This document shows positions 17,466-26,214 of a stretch of DNA of 64,000 bases, piece by piece (within the stretch, counting starts at the first letter, position 1; every line of letters starts with the position of its first letter). A program made the translations under genes and the position numbers. The notes under the pieces are model-generated. The model was not told the DNA's origin, did no database searches, and saw only the letters and a list, made by a program, of their open reading frames with translations. The stretch comes from Hyphomicrobiales bacterium (GTDB lineage Bacteria; Pseudomonadota; Alphaproteobacteria; Rhizobiales; Rhizobiaceae): contig UBMU01000016.1 in NCBI GenBank assembly GCA_900466605.1, positions 124,001 to 188,000 on the forward strand, given 5' to 3'.

Positions 17466-18241
17466 GGCTGGTACCCCTCATGTGAAGGAAGTTACCATGA
17501 CATAGATTGGAGGTTGAGCAAGCAAATGCTTAAGGAAAGGCAGGGATTTCATTGCGAATGAGCTTTTTTGATTACACCAGAAGGCTCGGTAGAGCGATTC
17601 ACGGGATAATCGACGGCGAAATCGAGGCGACTGAAGCCCCAGCTCATGCAAGCCATGCATGACAGATCAGCACCGGGGGGTTATCTCCCGAACAAAACTG
17701 ATCGCATATTGGTATTGTTCTTACACGACTGATATATCGGAAAGTATGACAATTGGTATGCATCGTCGCATATATCGAGAACGGTTGGCACTGCGTTCGT
17801 TGTCCAGTCATCGGTAAAGCAGTCCACGTCGCTTGCCCTTCGATCCGCGGTAGTCGTAAGGGCTTTCACGCTGCTCCTTTGGAGCGGGCTAGGAATCTCT
17901 GCGAAAGTCACTCGACACAGCGTCGAGTATTGTTTGAAAGAACGCCCAAGGGTTGTGCTTGCGGTGCCCCTTGCCGGAAGCGCTCGTTTGGATCGAAAGC
18001 TGCCTTTGCGTGACTGAGCCATTATCGAGACGGTCTTCGTCGTAACATGTCTTGGGTGGAATATTTGCGTTGCGCAACCAATCAGAACGCCTATCTTTTC
18101 GGTTGGGGAATTGAGCCAGCATCGGCTTTCAACATCATCCGGGTTGTTCCCGGCACGCGTTCAGATTTCCGACCACGTCTGGCGTTACATCGCCTTGCAG
18201 GCCTTGTTCCCCGCGACTCGTTATCTCTGGAGGAAGATCAT
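17466..18241. other. Gene-empty stretch
   Basis: About 780 bases without a convincing gene. A 113-codon minus-strand frame (17681-18022) has no ribosome site and odd composition. The GC content looks lower than in the flanking operons. I see no terminal repeats, transposase remnants or second tRNA end. The right end must carry the promoter of the GlsB-like gene, and I found no EcfG motif there. Confidence 0.5.
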
Positions 18242-18493
18242 ATGGAAGACGCAGGCGTAGGTTGGGTGGCGGCTATCATAATCGGCGGTGTTGCCGGATG
18301 GCTCGCGGAAAAATTCATGAACAGCAACATGGGCCTGTTGATGAACATTGTTTTGGGCATTGTGGGTGCGATTGTTGCAAATGCCATCCTATCAGGACTT
18401 GGCATCGCGCTCGGTGGGTGGCTCGGCTATCTGATCGCCGGTTTTGCAGGCGCATGCCTGCTCATTGCCGTTGGTCGGATCATTCGTCGCTAG
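18242..18493 (+). CDS. GlsB/YeaQ/YmgE family stress-associated membrane protein
   Basis: An 83-residue, three-segment membrane protein of the transglycosylase-associated (GlsB/YeaQ/YmgE) family. The glycine-rich hydrophobic pattern IIGGVAGWLAEKFMNSNMG, then IVLGIVGAIVANAI, then LGGWLGYLIAGFAGA is characteristic. The ATG at 18242 is preceded by GGAGGA; upstream codons in frame look like leader. Family members are general-stress proteins of unknown mechanism in several bacteria. It converges with the stress-type DUF883-like gene downstream. Confidence 0.85.
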   Translation: MEDAGVGWVAAIIIGGVAGWLAEKFMNSNMGLLMNIVLGIVGAIVANAILSGLGIALGGWLGYLIAGFAGACLLIAVGRIIRR

Positions 18494-18530
18494 CCACGCA
18501 AAATCAAAGCCGGGCGTTAACACGCCCGGC
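18494..18530 (-). terminator. Terminator of the DUF883-like gene
   Basis: On the minus strand GCCGGGCG-TGTTAA-CGCCCGGC is followed by TTTGATTTT. The stem could also slow plus-strand transcripts leaving the GlsB-like gene, although no T run lies on that side. Confidence 0.75.
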
Positions 18531-18556
18531 CCTCGCCTCGCCAAATGGCGATCGAC

Positions 18557-18838
18557 TTAACGACGGCTCATCAATCCGAAAAGGTAGGCGACACCGGCTG
18601 TCACGGCGAGCGCGAAGATAGGCTCATCCCTTACCTTGTCGCGCAGTCGTTCCGTCATGACCGAGGCTTCGTCGGCTACGGCGGTCTTGGCACCGTGTCC
18701 AAGAGCCACAACGCTCTCGGACAGGCGTGCAAGGTCTTCGCGCAATGCTGCGACCTGTGCGGAAAGATCGTCTGCCGCGATCTCCGCCTTCACACGCGCG
18801 GTTGCGGACTGGGCGGAGGCGGTTTTCATATCGGCCAT
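18557..18838 (-). CDS. DUF883/ElaB-like membrane-anchored small protein
   Basis: A 93-residue protein with a helical N-terminal part rich in Ala, Asp and Glu, probably coiled coil (AEIAADDLSAQVAALRED), and one C-terminal hydrophobic anchor (IFALAVTAGVAYLFGLM) ending SRR. This is the layout of ElaB/YqjD/DUF883 proteins, tail-anchored inner-membrane proteins that in enterobacteria bind ribosomes in stationary phase. GAGGAG precedes the ATG. An exact EcfG-type promoter lies 31 bp upstream of the start, so general-stress control is likely. Confidence 0.85.
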   Translation of the reverse strand: MADMKTASAQSATARVKAEIAADDLSAQVAALREDLARLSESVVALGHGAKTAVADEASVMTERLRDKVRDEPIFALAVTAGVAYLFGLMSRR

Positions 18839-18868
18839 GGTCTACTCCTCTTTTTCCGGATGCTGTTC

Positions 18869-18894
18869 AACGAATTGGTCCCCGGAAAGGTTCC
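18869..18894 (-). promoter_or_regulatory. EcfG (general stress response) promoter
   Basis: Reading on the minus strand, GGAAC (18894-18890) and CGTT (18872-18869) are 17 bp apart, an exact match to the EcfG sigma-factor consensus of alphaproteobacteria. The spacing to the ATG at 18838 leaves an untranslated leader of roughly 25 nt containing the ribosome site. Confidence 0.75.
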
Positions 18895-19055
18895 GATATC
18901 CGGCTTCTTTTGCGACGCAGAGCGCTCATGCGTGGTTGCAGATATAGCGCAGATGTTTTCGCGCGATAACCCTTCATTTCCTGCCGGCTTTGTTCTAAGG
19001 AACGTCGAATGCTTTGCCCGCGAACGGGCGAATATAATGCGAGGTTTGCGTTTCG

Positions 19056-20948
19056 ATGTTCGATCTTCTGAGAAGAGCTGCTCACACCTGGGCTGCCAAG
19101 CTCCTCATGCTGCTTCTGGTCGCCTCTTTTGGCGTCTGGGGGATTTCTCACTCGATGTTATCGGGCGGTAGCAGTACGACGGTCGTAAGCGTCGGAGACC
19201 AGCAAGTGGACGTCAACGAGTTTCGCCTGGCCTATCAGCGGCAGGTGGCAAATCTCAGCCAGCAGTTCGGCATGCGCCTGACGCCCGATCAGGCTCGCGC
19301 TTTCGGCGTCGAACAGCAGGTGCTGGCGCAGCTGGTTGCCGGTGCGTCGCTGGATCAGTTGGCCGAAGACATGAACCTCGGCCTGTCGCAGGATCGCCTT
19401 GCTCAGCTGATCGGTGACGATCCGGCCTTCAAGGCGGTCAATGGCCAGTTCGATCGCAACCTCTTTACATCGCGGCTGCGCAATGCCGGCATCCGCGAAG
19501 AGGATTACATCAAAGAACGCAGCAAGGTCGCCGTCCGCAGCCAGATCGTCGATGCTGTCTCGAACGGCTTTGTACCGCCGAAGACCCTCATCGATGCGCT
19601 CAAGCTTTATCGCCAGGAAAGTCGTGGCATCGACTATCTGCTGCTGACCAACGCCAATATAGAGCCGATCAAGACGCCTGCCGAGGACGTACTTGCCAAG
19701 TGGTTTGAAGGTGCCAAGGCTCGCTACCGCGCATCGGAGTACCGCAAGATCGCCTTCCTCAAGCTTCAGCCGCAGGATATTGCCGATGCTGGCTCGGTCA
19801 CGGATGACCAGATTCGCGAAGACTTCGACAAGCGCAAGGACAGCTTCCGTACGCCTGAGACTCGCACAATCGAACAGCTGACCTTCCAGAACAAGGATCT
19901 CGCCAATGCTGCCGTGGCAGCGCTGAGGACCGGCACGACGTTTGATCAGCTGGTGACGGACCAGGGCAAGACGGCCACCGACGTATTCCTTGGTGAATTC
20001 TCCAAGGACAAGGTTCCGGACCAGGCTATTGCGGACCCGGCGTTTGCAGTTTCGAAAAATGGCGGAACGTCGCCGGTTGTCGATGGCAGCTTCGGCCCTG
20101 TTATCCTACGCGTCAGCAACATCAAGCCTGAGAGCGTAAAGAGCCTTGATGAGGTCAAGGAAGAGATCCGCAAGCAATTGGCGGTTTCCAACGCTTCGCA
20201 GGAACTGATCAACGTACATGATCAGATCGAGGATCTGCGCGGCTCCGGCTCGACGCTGGAGCAGATTGCAGACCAGCTCAAGCTCAAGGCTGTTGTTGTC
20301 GATGCCGTCGATGCCACCGGCCTCGACAAAAATGGCAACGAGGTCAAGGATATTCCGGCCAAGCAGCAGGTTCTTGGCGCGGCCTTCAGGACGGATGCCG
20401 GCGCCGATGCGCCTTCCCTTTCGATTGGCACTGACGGTTATCTCTGGTTCGACGTTCGCGACGTTATGCCCGAGCGCGATCGTCCGCTCAGCGAAGTGCA
20501 TGACAAGGCGGTCGCTGACTGGACCGCCGAACAGCAGAAGGTCGAGCTTGCCAAGAAGGCGGACGAACTTAAGCAGCAGGCCCAAAAGGGAACGTCGCTG
20601 GCCGATATTGCCGCGCCGCTTGGCATCACCGTCGAAAGCAAGAGCGGCATAACCCGCGGGACGGATGACGCCGTGCTCGGTCGTGCCGGCGTCACCGCGG
20701 CCTTCTCTGGCCCGATAGACACCGTCGCCAGTGCCGTCGGCGGCGACCCGACGACGCAGATCCTTCTCAAGGTGACTGAAGTGAACACCGAGCCGACGGG
20801 TGATGTGCTCAATAATCAGGACCAGCAGATCGCAGCAACGGCAAACGCTGCCGGCGATGACATTCTCGATCAGATGGTCAATCTGCTGCAGACGCAGTAT
20901 GGCGCATCGATCAACCAGTCTCTCGCCGATCAGGCGGCAGTCCGCTAA
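19056..20948 (+). CDS. ppiD: PpiD-like membrane-anchored peptidylprolyl isomerase/chaperone
   Basis: A 630-residue protein with one N-terminal transmembrane segment (about residues 14-32, LLMLLLVASFGVWGISHSM) and a large periplasmic part of SurA-N and parvulin type. The first 160 residues include the SurA_N pattern EFRLAYQRQVANLSQQFG. The rotamase-like region lies near residues 240-370, with ETRTIEQLTFQ and PDQAIADPAFAVSKNG. It should assist folding of exported proteins near the Sec translocon. It opens the cluster with trpD starting 15 bp downstream. The divergent neighbour is the stress gene at 18557. Confidence 0.92.
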   Translation: MFDLLRRAAHTWAAKLLMLLLVASFGVWGISHSMLSGGSSTTVVSVGDQQVDVNEFRLAYQRQVANLSQQFGMRLTPDQARAFGVEQQVLAQLVAGASLDQLAEDMNLGLSQDRLAQLIGDDPAFKAVNGQFDRNLFTSRLRNAGIREEDYIKERSKVAVRSQIVDAVSNGFVPPKTLIDALKLYRQESRGIDYLLLTNANIEPIKTPAEDVLAKWFEGAKARYRASEYRKIAFLKLQPQDIADAGSVTDDQIREDFDKRKDSFRTPETRTIEQLTFQNKDLANAAVAALRTGTTFDQLVTDQGKTATDVFLGEFSKDKVPDQAIADPAFAVSKNGGTSPVVDGSFGPVILRVSNIKPESVKSLDEVKEEIRKQLAVSNASQELINVHDQIEDLRGSGSTLEQIADQLKLKAVVVDAVDATGLDKNGNEVKDIPAKQQVLGAAFRTDAGADAPSLSIGTDGYLWFDVRDVMPERDRPLSEVHDKAVADWTAEQQKVELAKKADELKQQAQKGTSLADIAAPLGITVESKSGITRGTDDAVLGRAGVTAAFSGPIDTVASAVGGDPTTQILLKVTEVNTEPTGDVLNNQDQQIAATANAAGDDILDQMVNLLQTQYGASINQSLADQAAVR

Positions 20949-20963
20949 GGGGAACATAAGCGC

Positions 20964-21980
20964 ATGACCGATCTGAAGCCGCTTTTGGCGAAGGCAGCGA
21001 GCCGCGAGCCGCTGACACGTGAGGAGGCCCGCGAGGCCTTCGACGTTCTGATGTCCGGTCAGGCGACCCCCTCGCAGATCGGCGGCTTCCTGATGGCGTT
21101 GCGCGTGCGTGGCGAAACGGTTGACGAGATTGTCGGCGCCGTGACGACAATGCGCTCCAAGATGCTTACCGTCGATGCACCTGCCGACGCGATCGACATT
21201 GTCGGGACCGGCGGCGACGCAAGCGGGACCTACAATATCTCGACGCTGGCTGCCCTCATCGTCGCCGGTGCTGGCGTTCCCGTGGCAAAGCATGGCAACC
21301 GTGCTCTGAGCTCGAAGTCGGGTGCGGCAGACAGCCTTGCCGCCCTTGGCGTCAAGCTTGATGTAACTCCTGAGGTGATTTCTCGCTGCATTCGTGAGGC
21401 CGGAGTCGGATTCATGTTCGCCCAGCAGCATCACTCGGCCATGCGCCACGTTGGTCCGACGCGCGTCGAACTTGGCACGCGCACGATCTTCAACCTGCTT
21501 GGCCCCCTCTCCAATCCGGCTGGTGTCCGCCGCCAGTTGCTGGGCGTCTACGCGCCGCAGTGGGTCGTGCCGATTGCCGAGGTCATGCGCGATCTCGGCT
21601 CTGAGAGCGTATGGGTCGTCCATGGCAGTGGCCTCGACGAGATCACGACGACGGGAACGACGAATGTCGCAGCGCTAGAAGGTGGCAAGATCCGCACCTT
21701 CGAACTGTCGCCTGCCGATTTCGGTGTACAGCCTTGCAGGCTGGAAGCCATCAAAGGCGGAGACGGTGTGGTCAACGCTGCTGCGCTGCGCGATGTCCTG
21801 AGCGGTGCGAAGAACGCTTACCGCGATATCGCGCTTGCCAACGCAGCTGCTTCGCTGGTGATATCGGGCAAGGCCGAGATGCTCCAGGATGGCATGCGTC
21901 TGGCTGCGCAGTCGCTGGATAGCGGTGCGACGGCAGCGGCCCTCGACAAACTCATCGCCGTGTCGAACGACGTCGGCTAG
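20964..21980 (+). CDS. trpD: Anthranilate phosphoribosyltransferase
   Basis: A 338-residue enzyme of tryptophan synthesis joining anthranilate and PRPP to phosphoribosyl-anthranilate. The PRPP loop [14 protein letters not shown] (near residue 75), [12 protein letters not shown] and GPLSNPA are all intact. AAGGGG precedes the ATG. It is followed by trpC after 9 bp. In this group trpDC is separate from trpE(G) and trpFBA. Confidence 0.96.
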   Translation: MTDLKPLLAKAASREPLTREEAREAFDVLMSGQATPSQIGGFLMALRVRGETVDEIVGAVTTMRSKMLTVDAPADAIDIVGTGGDASGTYNISTLAALIVAGAGVPVAKHGNRALSSKSGAADSLAALGVKLDVTPEVISRCIREAGVGFMFAQQHHSAMRHVGPTRVELGTRTIFNLLGPLSNPAGVRRQLLGVYAPQWVVPIAEVMRDLGSESVWVVHGSGLDEITTTGTTNVAALEGGKIRTFELSPADFGVQPCRLEAIKGGDGVVNAAALRDVLSGAKNAYRDIALANAAASLVISGKAEMLQDGMRLAAQSLDSGATAAALDKLIAVSNDVG

Positions 21981-21989
21981 GATAGAGCC

Positions 21990-22802
21990 ATGACCGACAT
22001 TTTGAAGAAGATCGAACTCTACAAGCGGGAAGAGATCGCCGCCGCAAAGGCGAAGGTGCCGCTCGCTGATCTGAAGGCAATGCAGGCGGATCAATCGGCG
22101 CCACGCGGCTTTCACCGTGCGCTGGTCGCAAAACGCCAGGAAAGCCAATATGGCCTGATCGCCGAGATCAAGAAGGCCAGCCCCTCCAAGGGTCTGATCA
22201 GGCCCGACTTCGATCCACCATCGCTCGCCAAGGCGTATGAACTTGGAGGTGCGGCATGTCTTTCGGTGTTGACCGACACACCGAGCTTTCAGGGGGCGCC
22301 TGAATTTCTGATCGCGGCGCGGGCGGCTTGTTCACTGCCGGCGTTGCGTAAGGATTTCATGTTCGAGACCTATCAGGTGCAGGAAGCGCGCGCCTGGGGT
22401 GCCGATTGCATCCTGCTGATCATGGCCTCGCTTTCTGATGACGATGCAAAACGCCTCGAGGACGAGGCGTTCGGTCTTGGCATGGATGTGTTGGTGGAGG
22501 TCCACGACGCCGAGGAGATGGAGCGTGCACTGAAACTTGCCTCGCCTCTCGTTGGCATCAACAATCGCAATTTGCGGACATTCGAAGTCAACCTTGAGGT
22601 CAGCGAGAAGCTTGCGCCCATGGTTCCAGGGGATCGCCTGCTGGTTGGCGAAAGCGGTATCTTCACGAACGCAGATTGCAAGCGTCTGCAGGTGGTTGGC
22701 ATCAATACTTTCCTGGTTGGAGAGAGCCTTATGCGCAAGGAAGACGTTGCCGCCGCGACGCACGCGTTGCTCTTCGGCGAAGCCGCTCAGGCGGCTGAGT
22801 AA
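21990..22802 (+). CDS. trpC: Indole-3-glycerol phosphate synthase
   Basis: A 270-residue TIM-barrel enzyme converting CdRP to indole-3-glycerol phosphate. Typical motifs are [11 protein letters not shown] (catalytic Lys region), [17 protein letters not shown], and [14 protein letters not shown]. It is not fused to trpF. Its TAA is separated from the moaC ATG by a single base, so the downstream cofactor genes are in the same operon. Confidence 0.96.
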   Translation: MTDILKKIELYKREEIAAAKAKVPLADLKAMQADQSAPRGFHRALVAKRQESQYGLIAEIKKASPSKGLIRPDFDPPSLAKAYELGGAACLSVLTDTPSFQGAPEFLIAARAACSLPALRKDFMFETYQVQEARAWGADCILLIMASLSDDDAKRLEDEAFGLGMDVLVEVHDAEEMERALKLASPLVGINNRNLRTFEVNLEVSEKLAPMVPGDRLLVGESGIFTNADCKRLQVVGINTFLVGESLMRKEDVAAATHALLFGEAAQAAE

Positions 22803-22803
22803 C

Positions 22804-23304
22804 ATGAGCGGCGGCCTATCCGGTCTTACTCATATTGATGCCTCCGGCGAGGCGCACATGGTCGATGTAGGCGACAAGGCTGAGACCACACGGGTCGCGA
22901 CGGCAGAGGGCCATGTTCGAATGGCGGCGGCGACACTTGATCTCATTCGCGCTGGCAATGCAAAGAAGGGTGATGTGATCGGCACGGCGCGCCTTGCCGG
23001 CATCATGGCGGCCAAGCAGACGAGCAATCTCATCCCACTCTGCCATCCCTTGATGCTTACGAAGGTCTCCGTCGATATCAAGGAGGATGCCGATCTTCCC
23101 GGCCTGCGCGTGACCGCGATGGCGAAGCTGACGGGCAAGACCGGGGTGGAAATGGAAGCGTTGACAGCGGTTTCCGTGGCCTGCCTTACGATATACGACA
23201 TGGCCAAGGCTGCCGATAAGGCGATGGAAATCGGGGGCATCCGGCTACTCGAAAAGTCGGGCGGCAAGTCTGGGGACTTTCGTCATCCGGAGTATGGAAA
23301 ATGA
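22804..23304 (+). CDS. moaC: Cyclic pyranopterin monophosphate synthase
   Basis: A 166-residue molybdenum-cofactor enzyme that converts the MoaA product to cyclic pyranopterin monophosphate. The diagnostic stretches are [14 protein letters not shown] and [16 protein letters not shown], and the protein has the usual family length. It starts one base after trpC and overlaps moeA by ATGA. Confidence 0.96.
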   Translation: MSGGLSGLTHIDASGEAHMVDVGDKAETTRVATAEGHVRMAAATLDLIRAGNAKKGDVIGTARLAGIMAAKQTSNLIPLCHPLMLTKVSVDIKEDADLPGLRVTAMAKLTGKTGVEMEALTAVSVACLTIYDMAKAADKAMEIGGIRLLEKSGGKSGDFRHPEYGK

Positions 23305-24524
23305 GCATGCTCCCAGTTGCCGAGGCGCAGGATCGACTGCTGTCACGCGCAAAGCCGGTTCGAACGACGGAAATTGTTTCCCTGCGTGAGGCCGAGGGCC
23401 GCGTACTGGCAACTGATCTCGAGGCTAAGCTGACACAGCCGCCTTTCGACGCGTCCGCCATGGATGGGTATGCACTGCGTCGTGACGATGCACCGGAACC
23501 CGGCGCCGAATTGAAGCTTATCGGTACGTCATCAGCTGGTCACGGATTCGACGGCTTGGTCGGCAAAGGCGAGACTGTCCGGATATTTACCGGTGCTCCG
23601 GTTCCGGCAGGCGCGGATAGCGTTTTGTTGCAGGAGGATGCAGAGAAAATCGAAGGTGGCATACGAACGGCCTTTCCCGTCCGTCCTGGCCAGCACATCC
23701 GTCCGCGTGGCCAGGACTTTGTTGAAGGCGAAGCCGTGCTCAAGGTGGGCACTGCGCTGGACTTTTCCCGCCTTACCGTGGCAGCTGGAATGAACCATGC
23801 GGCACTCGAGGTCTGGCGCAAGCCCGTTGTCGCCTTGCTTGCGACAGGTGACGAATTGCTGCCGCCGGGAAGCACGCCGGCTCCGGCGCAGATCATTGCG
23901 TCGAGCACCTTCGGCATTGCCGCGCTGGTACGTAGGGCGGGAGCCGAGGTACTGGATCTCGGGATCGTTCCCGACGACAAAGCCGCGATCTCGGCGGCGA
24001 TCGCGCGCGCCCGGCAGGCGGAGGTCGATGTTATCGTGACGCTCGGCGGAGCGTCGGTGGGTGACCACGATCTGGTGCAGTCTACGCTGCTTGCATCAGG
24101 CATGACGCTCGACTTCTGGCGCATTGCCATGCGTCCGGGCAAGCCGTTGATGGTGGGCAGCCTCGGAGAAACGCATATTGTTGGCCTGCCCGGAAACCCG
24201 GTGTCCAGCCTAGTCTGCGGGCTGTTGTTTCTTGAGCCTTTGATTCGTAAACTTGCGTCGCTGCAACCAATACGACGCGACGCGACGGTTGAGGCGGCGG
24301 TAACGCTTCGCGCCAACGATCAGCGACAGGATTATGTCCGGGCAACGCTGTCCCGATCGGCGCCGGGCGCTCTGTCTGCAGAGCCGTTCGGCAAGCAGGA
24401 CTCATCGATGATGAAGATATTCGCCCGGACCGACTGCTTGATCGTCCGGCCACCGCATGCGCCGGAGCTGCCTGCCGGAAGCCCCTGCCCTGTGATTCTT
24501 CTGCGGCCAGAACCTTTTGGCTGA
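23301..24524 (+). CDS. moeA: Molybdopterin molybdenumtransferase
   Basis: A 407-residue enzyme that inserts molybdate into adenylylated molybdopterin. The N-terminal part shows [12 protein letters not shown], then [13 protein letters not shown]; the MogA-like domain has [11 protein letters not shown] and LPGNPVSS. The start ATG (23301) overlaps the moaC stop. In the relatives I remember lexA follows moeA; here a 71-bp gap and an ACT-domain gene follow instead. Confidence 0.95.
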   Translation: MSMLPVAEAQDRLLSRAKPVRTTEIVSLREAEGRVLATDLEAKLTQPPFDASAMDGYALRRDDAPEPGAELKLIGTSSAGHGFDGLVGKGETVRIFTGAPVPAGADSVLLQEDAEKIEGGIRTAFPVRPGQHIRPRGQDFVEGEAVLKVGTALDFSRLTVAAGMNHAALEVWRKPVVALLATGDELLPPGSTPAPAQIIASSTFGIAALVRRAGAEVLDLGIVPDDKAAISAAIARARQAEVDVIVTLGGASVGDHDLVQSTLLASGMTLDFWRIAMRPGKPLMVGSLGETHIVGLPGNPVSSLVCGLLFLEPLIRKLASLQPIRRDATVEAAVTLRANDQRQDYVRATLSRSAPGALSAEPFGKQDSSMMKIFARTDCLIVRPPHAPELPAGSPCPVILLRPEPFG

Positions 24525-24595
24525 AGCCCTCTTGTAGTCTGCTGTTTCATCTATGGTGCCGAGTATTTGCTCAGCGAACGGAAAGCAGGATTGAG

Positions 24596-25012
24596 ATGAC
24601 GAAGGAGACTGTCCGTGACACGCAGGCCATGCTTTCCGGCATGACGCCTCGCCTTATGGAGGGTGAGTTCGTATTCTGTGTGACGTCCGACGAGGATGTC
24701 GCTCGGAGTGCGGCGCCTGATGCGTTGGCCTGGTTTCGCGAGCGGGAAGGCATCTCCCTGGTCCTTGCGAAAAGCCGGGCTGCGGAACTCGGATTCAATT
24801 GCGACATACCGATGCGGCGGATCGTTCTTGAAGTCCTTTCGTCGCTGGAAGGTGTCGGTCTGACCGCCGCGGTTGCCTCGGCGTTGGCGGCCCGCTCAAT
24901 ACCGTGCAATATGGTCGCGGCCTACCATCACGATCACGTTTTTGTTCCAGCGGATATGGCAGATCTGGCGCTGAAGATTTTGCTGCAGTTGCAGGAAGCG
25001 TCATCCAACTGA
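24596..25012 (+). CDS. ACT-domain protein (CASTOR-related family)
   Basis: A 138-residue cytoplasmic protein made of two small ACT-like units. The second reads LEVLSSLEGVGLTAAVASALAARSIPCNMVAAYHHD, seen here as LEGVGLTAAVASALA with the small-molecule-binding loop. Bacterial members (DUF2241 plus ACT_7) are thought to sense small ligands, possibly amino acids; no function is established. The ATG follows AGGATTGAG. It occupies the place where lexA would be expected and converges with the methyltransferase gene, stop to stop only 3 bp apart. Confidence 0.85.
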   Translation: MTKETVRDTQAMLSGMTPRLMEGEFVFCVTSDEDVARSAAPDALAWFREREGISLVLAKSRAAELGFNCDIPMRRIVLEVLSSLEGVGLTAAVASALAARSIPCNMVAAYHHDHVFVPADMADLALKILLQLQEASSN

Positions 25013-25015
25013 GGA

Positions 25016-25708
25016 TCAGCCGTCCCCCAGGGTGAAAACCCCGCCAATCGCCCCTTGGCCGCTCGAATCATCGCCGAAATCGGGGGCAGCGTATTCAGCG
25101 ACAAGCTTTAAAGCAGCAAGTGGCAACGACCGCCTGCGGGGATCCCCTATGAGGACGTCGATGCCTGCTTTGCGACAAGCCGTAAGGAACGGTAAAACTC
25201 TCCCTGCAAGCTGTGTATTGTAGAAAACGTCTCCAGCGAGAATCACATCCACGTCGGGCGGGGCACCCGAGAGAACATCCGCGCTCGTTACTTCGATTGC
25301 CACGCCGTTGGCTTCGGCGTTGAGACCGATCGCCGCAATCGCATTGGTGTCGATCTCCGCGGCGATTACCCGGAATGCTCCGCATTTTCGAGCCACAATC
25401 CCGACGACCCCGGAGCCCGCCCCGAGATCGAGAACGCGGCGATCGCGAACGAGATCTGGATGCTTCAGAATGTGTCTGGCAATCAGGGTTCCACCGGCCC
25501 AGCTATAGGCCCAGTAGGGCGGCGGGTCCTCCGCGTCGTTGGTTCCGAGGCGCGACAGCCCGCTTCCGGGATGAGCGATGTAGAGGTGTATCTCTGGCAA
25601 ACCGGGAGCTGGCTTCAGCTGTAGGTTTTCGGTGATAAATGCCCGAACGTCCATCTCGGAAAGAATGTGGCTCTCCGGGTTATCCCGATGGGGGCACTCT
25701 TCACTCAT
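25016..25708 (-). CDS. METTL20-like protein-lysine methyltransferase
   Basis: A 230-residue class I SAM-dependent methyltransferase. Motif I is VLDLGAGSGVVGIVA, the acidic residue of motif post-I is in AAEIDTNAIA, and the METTL-family motif after strand 4 is AGDVFYNTQLA. The N-terminal PPPYWAYSWAGGTLIARHIL and the later VLIGDPRR strongly resemble METTL20, which methylates the beta subunit of electron-transfer flavoprotein; an Agrobacterium homologue is described as also acting on ribosomal L7/L12. Starts at TTG 25726 or ATG 25654 are possible. It lies 18 bp after the GNAT gene on the same strand. Confidence 0.8.
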   Translation of the reverse strand: MSEECPHRDNPESHILSEMDVRAFITENLQLKPAPGLPEIHLYIAHPGSGLSRLGTNDAEDPPPYWAYSWAGGTLIARHILKHPDLVRDRRVLDLGAGSGVVGIVARKCGAFRVIAAEIDTNAIAAIGLNAEANGVAIEVTSADVLSGAPPDVDVILAGDVFYNTQLAGRVLPFLTACRKAGIDVLIGDPRRRSLPLAALKLVAEYAAPDFGDDSSGQGAIGGVFTLGDG

Positions 25709-25726
25709 CGGTCCCGGGGCGCCCAA

Positions 25727-26158
25727 TCAATAGTTTTTCATCGCCAGGTGTGGCATCCCGCCATCGAGAAATTCGGTGCCGAAAACGACGAATCCAAAGC
25801 GCTCGTAGAGCGCTATTTTGTCGCTTTGCGCGGTCAGATAGAAACGGTTCTCGCGGGCGGATCGATGCTCGTTCAATGCATGGGTCAACATGGCACTCGC
25901 AACACCGTGCCCGCGCCAGGCCTTGCCGACTGCGACGCGGCCGATCTTTGCATGCTCCTTCGCGTGGATAACCCGAAGCGTCCCGCAAACTTCGCCGTCA
26001 GTCACCGCGACCACATGATGCGCGGTGAGGTCTAGGGCGTCGAATTCTTCGTTGCTGGGTACATTTTGTTCAGCGATGAAGACCGCACGCCGCAGCTTGA
26101 AGGCTTCGTTGCAGAGCGTGCTGAAAACAGGAACCGTCAAGACGATCGTATCTGCCAT
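25727..26158 (-). CDS. GNAT-family N-acetyltransferase (ElaA-like)
   Basis: A 143-residue acetyltransferase. The acetyl-CoA loop is KIGRVAVGKAWRGHGVASAML, with the R/QxxGxG/A pattern seen in WRGHGVA, and the C-terminal beta-bulge LYERFGFVVFGTEFLDGGMPH is typical of ElaA-type proteins. GGGGAGAAG precedes the ATG at 26158. It probably forms a two-gene unit with the methyltransferase. The acceptor is unknown. Confidence 0.85.
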   Translation of the reverse strand: MADTIVLTVPVFSTLCNEAFKLRRAVFIAEQNVPSNEEFDALDLTAHHVVAVTDGEVCGTLRVIHAKEHAKIGRVAVGKAWRGHGVASAMLTHALNEHRSARENRFYLTAQSDKIALYERFGFVVFGTEFLDGGMPHLAMKNY

Positions 26159-26214
26159 TGTCTTCTCCCCAGGGCACTGGCGGCGACGCAAAAGCTGCGG
26201 CGCCGGTGGGATGG

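Noticed and set aside
17681..18022. A 113-codon minus-strand frame in the gene-empty segment
   Set aside because: No ribosome site, no recognisable pattern, and competing frames on both strands are equally long.
16920..18241. An integrated element at tRNA-Lys
   Set aside because: I found no integrase, transposase or repeat of the tRNA 3' end in the window, so there is no positive evidence.
20106..21623. A 505-codon minus-strand frame over ppiD and trpD
   Set aside because: It lies entirely antisense to two well-supported genes, crosses their junction, and its product resembles nothing. Such frames are expected in GC-rich DNA.
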